From Ureibacillus terrenus (GTDB lineage Bacteria; Bacillota; Bacilli; Bacillales_A; Planococcaceae), in NCBI RefSeq assembly GCF_006569205.1, contig NZ_VIGD01000012.1, positions 1 to 64,000 on the forward strand: a stretch of DNA of 64,000 nt, written 5' to 3'. The notes under the pieces are model-generated. The model made no database searches and was not told the DNA's origin. It was given only the letters and a program-made list of their open reading frames with translations. Numbering within the stretch: position 1 is the stretch's first letter; every line of letters begins with the position of its first letter. This document shows positions 33,524 to 42,819 of the stretch, one piece after another. Both the position numbers and the translations under genes were made by a program.

Positions 33524-34606
33524 TTATTCCCTCCATTGCAACAGCACCGCCTCTCCGCTGAATCCCGGTCCAAGGGCCACTAATAAACCGTATGAATCCG
33601 GTTTCTCCACGGTTTTCATATATTCATCCAAAACGTACAGCACGGTCGGTGAAGACATGTTGCCGTTTTGTTGAAGAACTTTTTGGGAAATCTCAAGTTG
33701 TTTGTCGGTTAAATTAAGTGCTTCTTTATATGCCAGCAACACTTTCTTGCCGCCGGGATGTACAATAAAATGATCCAAATCATTCAATGAAATGCCTGCT
33801 TCATCAAAAAAATCTTGAATAAACGGTCCCAGCCAATTGGTGATAATCACCGGGATGCTTTTGGAAAAGATGACATGAAACCCGTCATTTTTAATATCCC
33901 ATCCCATCACATCCTCCGACTGAGGCATCCATTTTGAAGCGGTTTGGATGATATAAGGCACTTGTTTTCGGGTTTCAACGGCTGCTTCATCTCCGCAGAT
34001 GAGGGCACAAGCAGCCCCGTCGGCAAAGAGAGAGGCGCCAACCAAATTGCTTTTGGAGCAATCATTTCGTTGAAAGGTGAGGCTGCATAATTCAACACAG
34101 ATCACGAGCGCTTTGTCTTTCGGATGGGAAAGACAGTAATCAAAAGCTCTGCTGATTCCTGCGGCTCCTCCCGCGCAGCCAAGGCCCCAAATGGGAAGCC
34201 TCCTGATTCGGTCCGGAAACTTCAACCGGTTCATGATGCGCGCATCGATACTGGGTGTGGATATGCCGGTGCTTGATACAAAGATAATGGCATCAATTTC
34301 TTCTGTGGAAATAGGTTTTTTCAAATACAACTCATTTTGCAGGCAGCTGCGAATGGCGTCTACGCTGTAGTCCACAGCCGTTTGAATATATAATTGATTG
34401 CGTTCTTCAAAGGTATGCTCTTCCAGATGCCATTGTAACGGTACACAAAAGTTGCGCTTCTCAATTTCCCCGTTTTTGAACACTCTTAGAAGCCGTTCCA
34501 ATTTCGGGATTTTATTTTGGAATAATGTCTTCGTAAATTGTTCGATTTCATGCTGCTGCAATGTGTAAGGCGGTTTATGGGTGCTTATTGAAACAATTTT
34601 CGGCAT
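33524..34606 (-). CDS. bpsA: Type III polyketide synthase (BpsA-like alkylpyrone synthase)
   Basis: 360 residues from ATG 34606 (GGAAG upstream). It has the chalcone-synthase-family catalytic triad: Cys144 in WGLGCAGGAAG, His283 in FIVHPGGKKVL, Asn316 in QQNGNMSSPT. SSTGISTPSIDARIMNRL is the CoA-site region. Bacillus BpsA condenses long-chain acyl-CoA with malonyl-CoA to triketide pyrones. It is followed directly by the YpbQ-like methyltransferase. The products would be membrane-associated methylated alkylpyrones. Confidence 0.94.
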   Translation of the reverse strand: MPKIVSISTHKPPYTLQQHEIEQFTKTLFQNKIPKLERLLRVFKNGEIEKRNFCVPLQWHLEEHTFEERNQLYIQTAVDYSVDAIRSCLQNELYLKKPISTEEIDAIIFVSSTGISTPSIDARIMNRLKFPDRIRRLPIWGLGCAGGAAGISRAFDYCLSHPKDKALVICVELCSLTFQRNDCSKSNLVGASLFADGAACALICGDEAAVETRKQVPYIIQTASKWMPQSEDVMGWDIKNDGFHVIFSKSIPVIITNWLGPFIQDFFDEAGISLNDLDHFIVHPGGKKVLLAYKEALNLTDKQLEISQKVLQQNGNMSSPTVLYVLDEYMKTVEKPDSYGLLVALGPGFSGEAVLLQWRE

Positions 34607-34680
34607 TTCATTATCTTCCTTTTTTCTATCTATCTTTTCCAAATGGATACTCGCGTATGCAAAGGGAGTTTATGGATTTT

Positions 34681-35361
34681 TCATGCCTCTTTTTCCCTGC
34701 GATGAATATTGATTGGTAATGTTTTCTGCAATAACTCCAGGTAGAGCAGGAAATAATCGATACAATCTTTTACAAGTCCAGTATATTTGGCAAATTCCGG
34801 GCCTTTTTGATAATGCAGATAATCATTTTTTAATACTTCCAACAATCTTTTTGAAAATAAATGAATATTGGTTGAATGAAATTTTTCCAAACATTGGATG
34901 AGGCTGCTGAATAATACGATATCTTCGGAATCCGGATGTTCGATGATGGCAATATCTTTTACAAGGACTTCAAGTGACTTAATATAGCCAAAAAAGGCAA
35001 TATCGTCATGTCCTTGTATTTCCGCCTGTACGGATTGGGAATATAAATTTTGGAATTTTTTTGATGTGTTTTGTATAAGGGTTTCGTTTTGCAATGAATA
35101 GTGCGGGATGGTGAATAAGTAACGGTTCCGGTCATCAACGGATTTCTCGCAATTGTTGACGACAAAGTAATCTTTTCTGCAGGAAGGGCAAGTTAAAGAT
35201 AATATAAAAATATGAAAATTCTTATTCTCAAAGCGGTAACGGTTCTCCACCGTCGGATGGATATCTAAATTGCAGTGGGGACATTTATTCAAAATTATGT
35301 ATTCCTGATTGGCATAATGGTATCTCATTTTTGTCAATTTTTTCTCGCTTTTTTGCAACAT
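34681..35361 (-). CDS. Zinc-ribbon protein with C-terminal helical domain, unknown function
   Basis: 226 residues from ATG 35361 (GGAG 7 nt upstream). The N-terminal part has two CPxC knuckles (NKCPHCNLDIHP and LTCPSCRKDYFVV), about 27 residues apart, which likely bind one zinc. The C-terminal part, QAEIQGHDDIAFFGYIKSLEVLVKDIAI, is helical and vaguely DUF4145-like. I do not assign a function. The upstream neighbour is the polyketide operon on the same strand, 75 nt away. Confidence 0.65.
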   Translation of the reverse strand: MLQKSEKKLTKMRYHYANQEYIILNKCPHCNLDIHPTVENRYRFENKNFHIFILSLTCPSCRKDYFVVNNCEKSVDDRNRYLFTIPHYSLQNETLIQNTSKKFQNLYSQSVQAEIQGHDDIAFFGYIKSLEVLVKDIAIIEHPDSEDIVLFSSLIQCLEKFHSTNIHLFSKRLLEVLKNDYLHYQKGPEFAKYTGLVKDCIDYFLLYLELLQKTLPINIHRREKEA

Positions 35362-35455
35362 CGGCAATCTCCTTTTTCCGCAGTTAATGGCCAGAGTATT
35401 TTGTTCATTTGTCAGTTTTTCCAATTTTTTAGGGATTATACAAATTTTATAAAAT

Positions 35456-35488
35456 AAAAGCCGCTCCCATTCAGGAGCGGCTTTTCAT
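35456..35488. terminator. Terminator of the MerR-family gene (minus strand, possibly both)
   Basis: AAAAGCCGCTCC and GGAGCGGCTTTT pair perfectly over CATTCA; minus-strand flank is T-rich (TTTTATTTTAT). Confidence 0.9.
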
Positions 35489-35499
35489 GAGTGATCCGT

Positions 35500-36261
35500 T
35501 TATTTGTTTTCAAGATACCGAAGGATGGCATCCCTCAAAAATTCAGTTGCTCCAGGACCTTTCCGGTCATAATAGGCTTTGAAGCGTTCGTCGGAGACAT
35601 ACATTTCTGCAAGTCCCCGGTGGGCTTCTTCGGAATATTCGGGCCAGGAAAGTGTCAACCATTCTTTATGTTTTGCGGCAAGTTCCCGGGCGGGCGGGGA
35701 AGAAGGATCTCCCGTTTGAACAGCTTTTTCGAGCAGTTCAAGTATTTCCACTTCAAGTTGTCTGAATCGCTCGAAATCCCCTTTTGATAGATTCCTTAAT
35801 TTATTATTCGATTTATCGATAATATCGTCCCCATACTTCTCGCGGATTTCTTTGCCGTATTGCTGTTCATTTTCTTCAATCAATTGTTCTTTAAACGCTT
35901 TAAATTTTTCTTCATTATTCATCACAATGACTCCTTTCTCATGGGCGATTGTTTTTTTTACGGATTCAATTAAATTGTCGAGGCGGGATCTTTTTTTCAT
36001 AAGTTGGGTCAAATGGTGCTCCAATGCTTTGATTGAATCAAAGTTTGGGTCATTCATGATGGAAAGGATTGTTTCAATATTGACATCCAATTCCCGGAAA
36101 AATAAAATCTGTTGTAATCGATCAACTTCTTCCTGGCCATAAATCCGGTATCCTGAGCTGTTGATCCGTTTTGGTTTAAGCAAATTGATTTCATCATAAT
36201 ATCTCAACGTCCTTGTGCTGATTCCTGCCAGTTTTGCAAGCTGGCTGATGGTGTATTCCAT
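35500..36261 (-). CDS. MerR-family regulator with TipAS antibiotic-recognition domain
   Basis: 253 residues from ATG 36261 (AGGAGGGA upstream). MEYTISQLAKLAGISTRTLRYYDEINLLKPKRINSSGYRIYGQEEVDRLQQILFFRELD is the MerR winged HTH, followed by a coiled-coil dimer helix (about 75-115). The C-terminal TipAS-like domain includes EKYGDDIIDKSNNKLRNLSKGDFERF, WLTLSWPEYSEEAHRGLAEMYVSDERFKAYYD and GATEFLRDAILRYL. TipAL and Mta are the known relatives; they activate efflux or self-expression on binding thiopeptides and similar drugs. Its own promoter shows the MerR-type 19-bp spacer (36284-36314). Confidence 0.94.
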   Translation of the reverse strand: MEYTISQLAKLAGISTRTLRYYDEINLLKPKRINSSGYRIYGQEEVDRLQQILFFRELDVNIETILSIMNDPNFDSIKALEHHLTQLMKKRSRLDNLIESVKKTIAHEKGVIVMNNEEKFKAFKEQLIEENEQQYGKEIREKYGDDIIDKSNNKLRNLSKGDFERFRQLEVEILELLEKAVQTGDPSSPPARELAAKHKEWLTLSWPEYSEEAHRGLAEMYVSDERFKAYYDRKGPGATEFLRDAILRYLENK

Positions 36262-36283
36262 GGCAATCCCTCCTGACAAATTC

Positions 36284-36314
36284 ATCATAAAGGTTTACGT
36301 AACGGAAAGGTCAA
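36284..36314 (-). promoter_or_regulatory. MerR-type autoregulated promoter with 19-bp spacer and central palindrome
   Basis: Minus strand: TTGACC (36314-36309), 19-nt spacer, TATGAT (36289-36284). The spacer contains a 15-bp palindrome TTTnCGTnACGnAAA (36308-36294). An overlong 19-bp spacer with an internal dyad is how MerR regulators twist their target promoters, so this is a strong candidate self-operator. Confidence 0.75.
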
Positions 36315-36405
36315 CAGATAAACAAAATTTATGAAGAAAAGTGGCTAGTAAATTCAACGTGGATTATATTTTAATTTGAAGTGAAGGAATGAAAGGTTGT
36401 CGGAA

Positions 36406-37041
36406 ATGGAAAATAAAGATTTAAAAATTGTGAAGCAGCCAAAATATCAAAAAATTGCCGCTGATATTGCCTCTAAAATTGTTGAAGGCAAATATGCAAT
36501 TGGTGAAAAAATTTACGCCAGATCTTCCCTGGCCAGCCAGTACGGCGTTTCAGCCGAAACGGCGAGAAGAGCGATCGCTGTTCTCCAGGATCTGGAGATT
36601 GTGGAAGCGACAAAGGGAAGTGGTGTTGTAATCAAGTCTTCCGAAAAAGCGGCGAATTTTATTAAACAATTTTTAGATGTCGAGTCCATTCATCAAATTC
36701 AGCTGGAAATGTTCAAAAGCATCAATCGGCAAAAAGAAGAGCTGGAAAAGTTGAAAGAGATTACCGAAAGATTAGTCAGCCGTACTGAACGATTCCGTTC
36801 AATCAATCCTTTTGTTCCTTTCCATATTGAAATAAAAAGAGTTTCTCCGCACCTATCCAAGACAATTGGCGAAATTAACTTTTGGCACCATACAATGGCA
36901 ACCATTGTCGGAATTCGCAGGGGAGAAGAATTGATCATTTCCCCTGGCCCCTATGCGACCATCGAAATGGGAGATGTAATCTACTTTATTGGAAATGATG
37001 AATGTTTAGAAAGGGTTCAAAAATTTCTATTTCCTAATTAA
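36406..37041 (+). CDS. busR: GntR-RCK_C transcriptional regulator, BusR-like
   Basis: 211 residues from ATG 36406 (AAAGG 8 nt upstream; TTG 36397 is too close to the site). Residues about 12-80 are a GntR winged HTH (YQKIAADIASKIVEGKYAIGEKIYARSSLASQYGVSAETARRAIAVLQDLEIV). A coiled coil (about 95-125) follows. The end (about 150-211) is a TrkA-C/RCK_C domain (HHTMATIVGIRRGEELIISPGPYATIEMGDVIYFIGNDECLERVQKFL). This is the architecture of BusR, which represses betaine uptake genes on binding c-di-AMP. It lies directly upstream of opuA, as busR does beside busA. The symbol is by analogy, not orthology test. Confidence 0.85.
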   Translation: MENKDLKIVKQPKYQKIAADIASKIVEGKYAIGEKIYARSSLASQYGVSAETARRAIAVLQDLEIVEATKGSGVVIKSSEKAANFIKQFLDVESIHQIQLEMFKSINRQKEELEKLKEITERLVSRTERFRSINPFVPFHIEIKRVSPHLSKTIGEINFWHHTMATIVGIRRGEELIISPGPYATIEMGDVIYFIGNDECLERVQKFLFPN

Positions 37042-37042
37042 A

Positions 37043-37086
37043 AAAAGGCTTACAAAAGCAAATTTAAGCTTTTGTAAGCCTTTTCT
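37043..37086. terminator. Terminator after busR-like gene
   Basis: AAAGGCTTACAAAAGC and GCTTTTGTAAGCCTTT pair perfectly over about 8 nt, followed by T-rich sequence. It separates the regulator transcript from opuA. Confidence 0.93.
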
Positions 37087-37118
37087 ATTATTTTTTTGCA
37101 GATTTTGAGAGTCGTAAT

Positions 37119-37162
37119 TTGACTAAAGTAACAACTTGTTGTTAGTATTAAGTTGTTACTTT
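37119..37162 (+). promoter_or_regulatory. opuA promoter overlapped by a 13-bp inverted repeat (candidate BusR operator)
   Basis: TTGACT (37119-37124), 18-nt spacer, TAGTAT (37143-37148). Perfect 13-bp arms AAAGTAACAACTT (37125-37137) and AAGTTGTTACTTT (37150-37162) flank the -10 box, one in the spacer and one at the start site. Binding there would block RNA polymerase. The arms plus the following T run could also fold as an RNA hairpin. Confidence 0.75.
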
Positions 37163-37194
37163 TTTGCTCGTTGGTTTTCAGGGAGGTGATGAAC

Positions 37195-38397
37195 ATGGAA
37201 AAAATTAAAGTGGAACATGTGACGAAGATATTCGGGAAACATGTGAATGCCGCATTGAAACTTGTAAACCAGAAAAAGAGTAAGACGGAAATATTGAACG
37301 AAACCGGTGCAACGATTGGAGTATACGATGCAAATTTCACGGTGAATGAAGGTGAAATTTTTGTCATCATGGGCCTTTCCGGTAGCGGCAAGTCGACATT
37401 AATCCGTCTGTTAAACCGGTTGATTGATCCCACAAGCGGTAACATCTACATCGATGGTCAAAATATATCGAAGCTGAATAAAAGAGAATTAAGGAAAATT
37501 CGAAGAGAGAAAATGAGCATGGTATTTCAGAATTTCGGTTTATTTCCTCATCGAACGATCTTGCAAAATACGGAATATGGGCTCGAAGTGAAAGGAGTCC
37601 CAAAAGAGGGAAGACGATTGAAAGCAGAAAAGGCTTTAGAAAATGCCGGTTTGCTGCCTTATAAAGACCAGTATCCAAGCCAATTATCAGGCGGTATGCA
37701 ACAGCGGGTCGGTCTTGCAAGAGCCCTTGCAAATGATCCGGACATATTATTGATGGATGAAGCTTTTTCTGCCCTCGATCCCCTCATCCGGAAAGAAATG
37801 CAGGATGAATTGTTGGAACTGCAAAGAAAAATGAAAAAGACGATTGTCTTTATTACCCATGATTTGAACGAAGCCCTTCGGATAGGGGATCGCATTGCTT
37901 TGATGAAGGATGGACAAATCATTCAAATCGGAACTGGGGAAGAAATATTAACAAATCCGGCAAATGATTATGTTCGAAGCTTCACGGAAGATGTGGATCG
38001 TTCAAAAGTGTTGACGGTGGAAAACGTCATGATCCGGCCTGTATCTATCAATATTGAGACGGACGGTCCGAAAGTTGCTTTGCAGCGGATGAGGGAAGAA
38101 AAAGTGAGCGTCCTATTGGCTGTCGATAAGCAAAGAAACTTCAAAGGTTATATAACAGCCGGTGATGCCCACGAAGCTTCAAAACGGGGAGAAAGGCATC
38201 TTCATGGAATATTGAGAAAAGATATGCTGACCGTTCCGCCAGATACGTTAATCCAAGATGTTTTAAGCCCGATTTCCGATTCGCCGACACCGATTGCTGT
38301 GGTGAAAGACGGAAAACTTTTGGGCGTATTAATAAGAGGAGTCGTGATTGAAGCATTGTCTTCATCGAACGGAAGTGGAGGTGTTGAGGATGAATAA
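37195..38397 (+). CDS. opuAA: Glycine betaine ABC transporter ATP-binding protein OpuAA
   Basis: 400 residues from ATG 37195 (GGGAGGTG 6 nt upstream). Walker A is GLSGSGKST, the signature is [15 protein letters not shown], Walker [13 protein letters not shown], switch FITHD. N-terminal [26 protein letters not shown] is typical of the OpuA/ProV group. A tandem CBS pair at about 275-395 ([37 protein letters not shown] and following) is the ionic-strength sensor. It energises betaine uptake under hyperosmotic stress. First gene of the three-gene operon. Confidence 0.96.
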   Translation: MEKIKVEHVTKIFGKHVNAALKLVNQKKSKTEILNETGATIGVYDANFTVNEGEIFVIMGLSGSGKSTLIRLLNRLIDPTSGNIYIDGQNISKLNKRELRKIRREKMSMVFQNFGLFPHRTILQNTEYGLEVKGVPKEGRRLKAEKALENAGLLPYKDQYPSQLSGGMQQRVGLARALANDPDILLMDEAFSALDPLIRKEMQDELLELQRKMKKTIVFITHDLNEALRIGDRIALMKDGQIIQIGTGEEILTNPANDYVRSFTEDVDRSKVLTVENVMIRPVSINIETDGPKVALQRMREEKVSVLLAVDKQRNFKGYITAGDAHEASKRGERHLHGILRKDMLTVPPDTLIQDVLSPISDSPTPIAVVKDGKLLGVLIRGVVIEALSSSNGSGGVEDE

Positions 38398-39241
38398 AAT
38401 GTTAGATGCGATTCCTTCACTCCCGATTGCTGACTGGGTGGAAATGTTGATGGATTGGCTGACGGAAGATTTTGCATCATTGTTCAGCTTTATTCAAAAA
38501 GCAGGGAAAAATTCAATGGAATCTTTTACAGATTTATTGTTATATATTCCGCCTATTGTATTCATCTTGATTGTCGCAATCATCGCATTTTTGGCGACAA
38601 AAAAGCGGTTTGGTTTAGCCGCATTTTCGATTGTGGGATTGTTGTTTATTTATAATCAGGGACTTTGGAAAGAATTGATGAATACGGTCACTTTGGTAGT
38701 ATTTTCAAGTGTGATTGCCATCCTGATGGGTATTCCCATCGGCATTTTAATGTCAAAAAGCAGAGTGGCTGACAATATCATTAAGCCGATTCTGGATTTC
38801 ATGCAAACCATGCCGGGGTTTGTATATTTAATCCCGGCTGTCGCCTTTTTCGGAATTGGTGTGGTTCCTGGGGTATTTGCATCGGTCGTATTTGCATTGC
38901 CCCCCACTGTAAGATTTACAAATTTGGGGATTCGCCAAGTACCTAAAGAGCTGGTAGAAGCGGCGGATTCCTATGGAAGCACGGGATGGCAGAAGCTGTT
39001 TAAATTAGAACTTCCATTGGCCAAATCGACCATTATGGCAGGAATCAATCAAACGGTACTCCTATCATTATCGATGGTCGTGATTGCGTCAATGATTGGG
39101 GCGCCCGGATTGGGCCGCGATGTGTTATCCGCATTGCAAAGGGCTCAAGTCGGAAACGGGTTTGTTGCAGGAATCAGTCTGGTGATTTTTGCCATTATTA
39201 TTGACCGTTTAACGCAAAGCTTGAATAAAAAGAAATATTGA
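38390..39241 (+). CDS. opuAB: Glycine betaine ABC transporter permease OpuAB
   Basis: 283 residues from ATG 38390 (GGAGGTG 6 nt upstream), overlapping opuAA by 8 nt. [26 protein letters not shown] is the OpuAB N-terminus; [74 protein letters not shown] contains the EAA loop that docks on the ATPase. Six or more membrane segments. Confidence 0.96.
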   Translation: MNKMLDAIPSLPIADWVEMLMDWLTEDFASLFSFIQKAGKNSMESFTDLLLYIPPIVFILIVAIIAFLATKKRFGLAAFSIVGLLFIYNQGLWKELMNTVTLVVFSSVIAILMGIPIGILMSKSRVADNIIKPILDFMQTMPGFVYLIPAVAFFGIGVVPGVFASVVFALPPTVRFTNLGIRQVPKELVEAADSYGSTGWQKLFKLELPLAKSTIMAGINQTVLLSLSMVVIASMIGAPGLGRDVLSALQRAQVGNGFVAGISLVIFAIIIDRLTQSLNKKKY

Positions 39242-39260
39242 CTATGAAAGGATGATTTTC

Positions 39261-40139
39261 ATGAAAATAAGGAAGCTCATGATATTGGTTTTCGCAATGG
39301 GTCTCGGTGTCCTGCTGGCTGCGTGCGGCGGAAATGACGAAGAAGGGTCTTCCAGGAAGGAAGACAAAGCAATCAACTTGGCTTATGTAGAGTGGGATTC
39401 GGAAATTGCATCCACCCATGTGATTGGGAAAGTGTTGGAGGATTTAGGTTATGACGTAACACTGACACCGTTGGACAACGCCGTTATGTGGGAAGCGGTT
39501 GCCAAAGGGGAAGCTGATGCGTCGGTTGCAGCTTGGCTTCCTGTAACCCATGGTGCTCAATATGAAGAATATAAAGATGATATCGTCGACTTGGGGGAAA
39601 ATTTGACAGGTGCCAAAATCGGATTAGTGGTGCCATCATATATGGAAGATGTTAATTCGATTGAAGATTTATCAAAACATGCGAATATGCAAATCACTGG
39701 TATCGAATCGGGTGCCGGTGTGATGCAGGCAACGGAAAGAGCCCTTCAAGAGTATGCTAATTTAAAGGGCTGGGAACTGGTTCCATCGTCATCAGGTGCG
39801 ATGGCGGTCGCTTTGGGAGAGGCGATCAAAAAGAATGAAGAGATTATTGTGACTGGATGGACACCTCATTGGAAATTTGCAAAATATGAACTGAAATACT
39901 TGGATGATCCAAAAGGGGTATTTGGCGGTGAAGAATCCATTCATACTTTTGTGAGAAAAGGATTGGAGAAAGAAATGCCGGAAGCCTATCAAGTGTTGGA
40001 TAACTTCTACTGGACAACCAAAGATATGGAATCGGTTATGCTTGATATATCCGATGGCATGTCTCCGGAAGAAGCGGCGAGCAAATGGGTGGAAGAAAAT
40101 GCGGAAAAAGTTGCCGAATGGACTGCAGGAATTGAATAA
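39261..40139 (+). CDS. opuAC: Glycine betaine-binding lipoprotein OpuAC
   Basis: 292 residues from ATG 39261 (AAAGG upstream). Signal peptide ends in lipobox VLLAAC. NLAYVEWDSEIASTHVIGKVLEDLGYDVT, SVAAWLPVTHG and EEIIVTGWTPHWKFAKYELKYLDDPKGVFGGEE supply the Trp residues that form the aromatic cage around betaine/proline betaine. The OpuAC fold and position at the operon end are standard. Confidence 0.95.
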   Translation: MKIRKLMILVFAMGLGVLLAACGGNDEEGSSRKEDKAINLAYVEWDSEIASTHVIGKVLEDLGYDVTLTPLDNAVMWEAVAKGEADASVAAWLPVTHGAQYEEYKDDIVDLGENLTGAKIGLVVPSYMEDVNSIEDLSKHANMQITGIESGAGVMQATERALQEYANLKGWELVPSSSGAMAVALGEAIKKNEEIIVTGWTPHWKFAKYELKYLDDPKGVFGGEESIHTFVRKGLEKEMPEAYQVLDNFYWTTKDMESVMLDISDGMSPEEAASKWVEENAEKVAEWTAGIE

Positions 40140-40154
40140 AGGTTAGGACTTCAA

Positions 40155-40191
40155 AAAGAGCGGATGATGAGTCCCGTTCGCCCTTTTTTAT
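40155..40191 (+). terminator. Weak terminator after opuAC
   Basis: GAGCGG and CCGTTC pair (one G-U) over about 9 nt, followed after GCC by CTTTTTTA. Confidence 0.45.
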
Positions 40192-40295
40192 GTTTGAAAA
40201 GACTAAAAATTTGGGAAAACAGAGTGGTCTACATGAATGTTTGGCTATTAATGCAAGGGATTTTGTATATTATTTATCCGCTTGACTGAAAAATT

Positions 40296-40336
40296 AGGCA
40301 GGCTGTCCGGAAAGATTGCTTTCCGGACAGCCTGTC
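40296..40336. terminator. Strong hairpin between opuA and the next minus-strand gene
   Basis: GGCAGGCTGTCCGGAAAG and CTTTCCGGACAGCCTGTC form about 17 paired bases over a 4-nt loop. It ends the minus-strand 147-aa gene and could back up opuA termination. Confidence 0.85.
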
Positions 40337-40338
40337 TT

Positions 40339-40782
40339 TCATTTTCCGTTTTCATCATACCCAACAACGGTCCAAATGCCCGTTTCATCTTGGCGAATGA
40401 GCCTTTTTAAATAAACGGTATGAATATTTGTATCCGGATCATCCACTTCCACAATCGCCACTTCATGATCGCTGTGCAGCAATTTCAAGTTCTCTGATTC
40501 AATCGGGTATTCCCCTTCAATGCCGCCCGGCGAAATCTTCAGACTAACGAACACCTGCGCTGTGGCAACCGGATCGAGCCTCCAAGGGGAATGTCCTTTA
40601 TCAACGCTTTTTTGAGTATTTCTTTCCTCTTCCAAATTATATTGTACTTCCACTTGTGGTGAAATTTCCTTCGCCGATACCGGAAACATGATGTTTTCAT
40701 ATATTCCAACACTTTCTAGTTCAAAGGTCAGCTCCGTTGATTCTAAGTAGGCCGGAATTGCATTGTAATCTATCATCTCCAC
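40339..40782 (-). CDS. Conserved hypothetical protein, 147 aa
   Basis: GTG 40782 is preferred because GGAGG lies 8 nt upstream; ATG 40776 two codons later is possible. Soluble, acidic, beta-rich (TFELESVGIYENIMFPVSAKEISPQVEVQYNLEE; WRLDPVATAQVFVSLKISPGGIEGEYPI; VAIVEVDDPDTNIHTVYLKRLIRQDETGIWTVVGYDENG). The last segment looks like a repeated strand-turn-strand module. No family recognised. Confidence 0.65.
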   Translation of the reverse strand: MEMIDYNAIPAYLESTELTFELESVGIYENIMFPVSAKEISPQVEVQYNLEEERNTQKSVDKGHSPWRLDPVATAQVFVSLKISPGGIEGEYPIESENLKLLHSDHEVAIVEVDDPDTNIHTVYLKRLIRQDETGIWTVVGYDENGK

Positions 40783-40901
40783 AGTGAAAACCTCCGTCCT
40801 TATCTTGGATGATTTCGAAATTCCTACGAATGAAACCTGAAAAAACATTTCGACATTGATTCTTGAATTCAGCTTTATTATTTACAAATTAGAAAAAAAT
40901 A

Positions 40902-42574
40902 TTAATTATACTTGTCAAGAATTGTATGAATTTCTTTGTTCAATTTTTCAATGTTTGCAAATTCAACCGATGAGTGATCCAGTTGATATTTTTCTTTTAG
41001 CCGAAGGATCCGGACGACGCTTTTGTCAATATGTTGCTCGGAAATTTCGCCACGTTCGACGGCCGAAATTAATTGATCAATGACAGAAGATATTTTTTCT
41101 TCATGATGGGCAATCAAGATGATATCGCTGCCGGCTTTGACAGAAAATAGAGCGGCTTTTTCGATGGAGTAATGGTCCGTAATCGCTTTCATCATCATAT
41201 CATCTGTAATGACAATACCGTTAAATTTAAGTTTTTCCCGCAACACATCGGTAATAATGGTTTTGGACATGGATGCAGGGAAGTGGGCATCAAGTTTTGG
41301 CAACAAAATATGGGCGACCATTACAGCATCTGCGCCTTCCAGAATAGCGTTCTTGAATGGGAGCAGCTCCATTTGCTCCAATTCTGCCATGGTTTTATTG
41401 ACAACAGGGAGGGCCAAGTGCGAATCAGTGGAGGTGTCGCCATGGCCTGGAAAATGTTTGATTACAGGTATAATATTTTCAGATTGGATTCCTTTCATCA
41501 TTTGAATTCCCAAATTTGATACAATTTCCGGATTGTTGCTGATTGCGCGGCGACCAATTACAGGATTTTCAGGATTGCTGTTTACATCCAAAACCGGAGC
41601 GAAATCTATATTAAAACCGAATGCATTCAATTGCTTTCCCAACAGTTTTCCGTAATCGAAGGCAAATGCCGGATTGTTTTTTAATCCGAGTTTATCATTT
41701 GTCGGCAAGCCGGCAACTTCATCCGGCAGCCGGTTAATGCTTCCGCCTTCCTGGTCAATTCCAAGGAAGAGCGGATAAGGATTATTGCTGTTAAGTTTTT
41801 TTATTTCATTGATCAAAGATGTCATTTGCGGGACGGATTTCAAATTTTCTTTCAAAAAAATGACGCCGCCAATCTTTTTTTGTATAATTAATTGCCTCAA
41901 ATATTTATTGGGCTTCTGACCGGAAAAACCGGCAAAAACCATTTGTCCGATTTTTTCCTCCAGAGACATGCGGGCAACCAAATTTGCATATTTTGATGGA
42001 TTATCCGCCATAATGACTGAAATATGGTGCACCTTAGGATTCGGTACATCGGCTGTCGGTTTCTCCAAAATCCATTTTATGAAGTAATCATCATTTACGC
42101 GGTAATACAAAATAATTTGAGAAACCGTTTCATCCTCGAAGTATGTGGTTTGTTCCGGTTCTCCAAGTTCTTTCTGGATGTCTTGCAAATGAATCAGGGA
42201 TAACCGTTCATCATAAGACCGGACATCAAAAACGAGTTGTCCATCCAATCCCAGGGACAGTTGAAATGCTGGATAGTAGACGTAGTCCCCCACAACGGTT
42301 TCTTCAATTTTATCAGGAAGCCCAAATATGTTTTTGACCTCTTCGAATCTTGTATGGCCGGCAATGATTGGACTATGCAACACTTTGCCTTCATTTGCAT
42401 TTTGAATGATTTGCCCATGAGTTCGGATGCGGATATTTCTGTATTTGGAGGAGACGGTTCCTTGGAGTAATTTTCATCAGTCGGGGCTTCCGAATGGCGG
42501 TTTGTAGCAATGATCATAAAAATCGCGGCGACAACAACCAAGATGATGAAACCAACAAATATCCCTTTTTTCAT
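40902..42574 (-). pseudogene. Membrane-anchored DUF4309 + GH3 beta-N-acetylhexosaminidase, frameshifted
   Basis: ATG 42574 begins MKKGIFVGFIILVVVAAIFMIIAT, a membrane anchor, and continues to ISASELMG. The next frame then carries QIIQNANEGKVLHSPIIAGHTRFEEVKNIFGLPDKIEE (a DUF4309 domain as in YjgB) and a family 3 glycosidase with GIDQEGG, KHFPGHGDTSTDSH (acid/base His dyad) and the nucleophile in GIVITDDMM. The switch lies at GGG on the coding strand (about 42414-42416); a fourth G would give one frame of about 556 residues. The NagZ-like enzyme would trim N-acetylglucosamine from peptidoglycan fragments outside the membrane. Real mutation or sequencing error cannot be told apart here. Confidence 0.8.
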
Positions 42575-42819
42575 TATTATCTTTTCTCCTTTTTCTCCTC
42601 TTTATTTTATTTGTCGAATAAGAAATCGAAAAGCAACAAATCGACACGGAACTTTGGGAAAGAAAGCCAATCGACAATATTTCCAAGGAAATATCAATAA
42701 ATTTTCGACAGATGTGAAAATCAAATGCTGAACAGTCAAATACCGACTGCAATTGAAAGAGAGGAAAGTTTTCATTAAAATATTAAATTAATAAAATTAT
42801 TGTAAGGTAGGAGTCAGCC

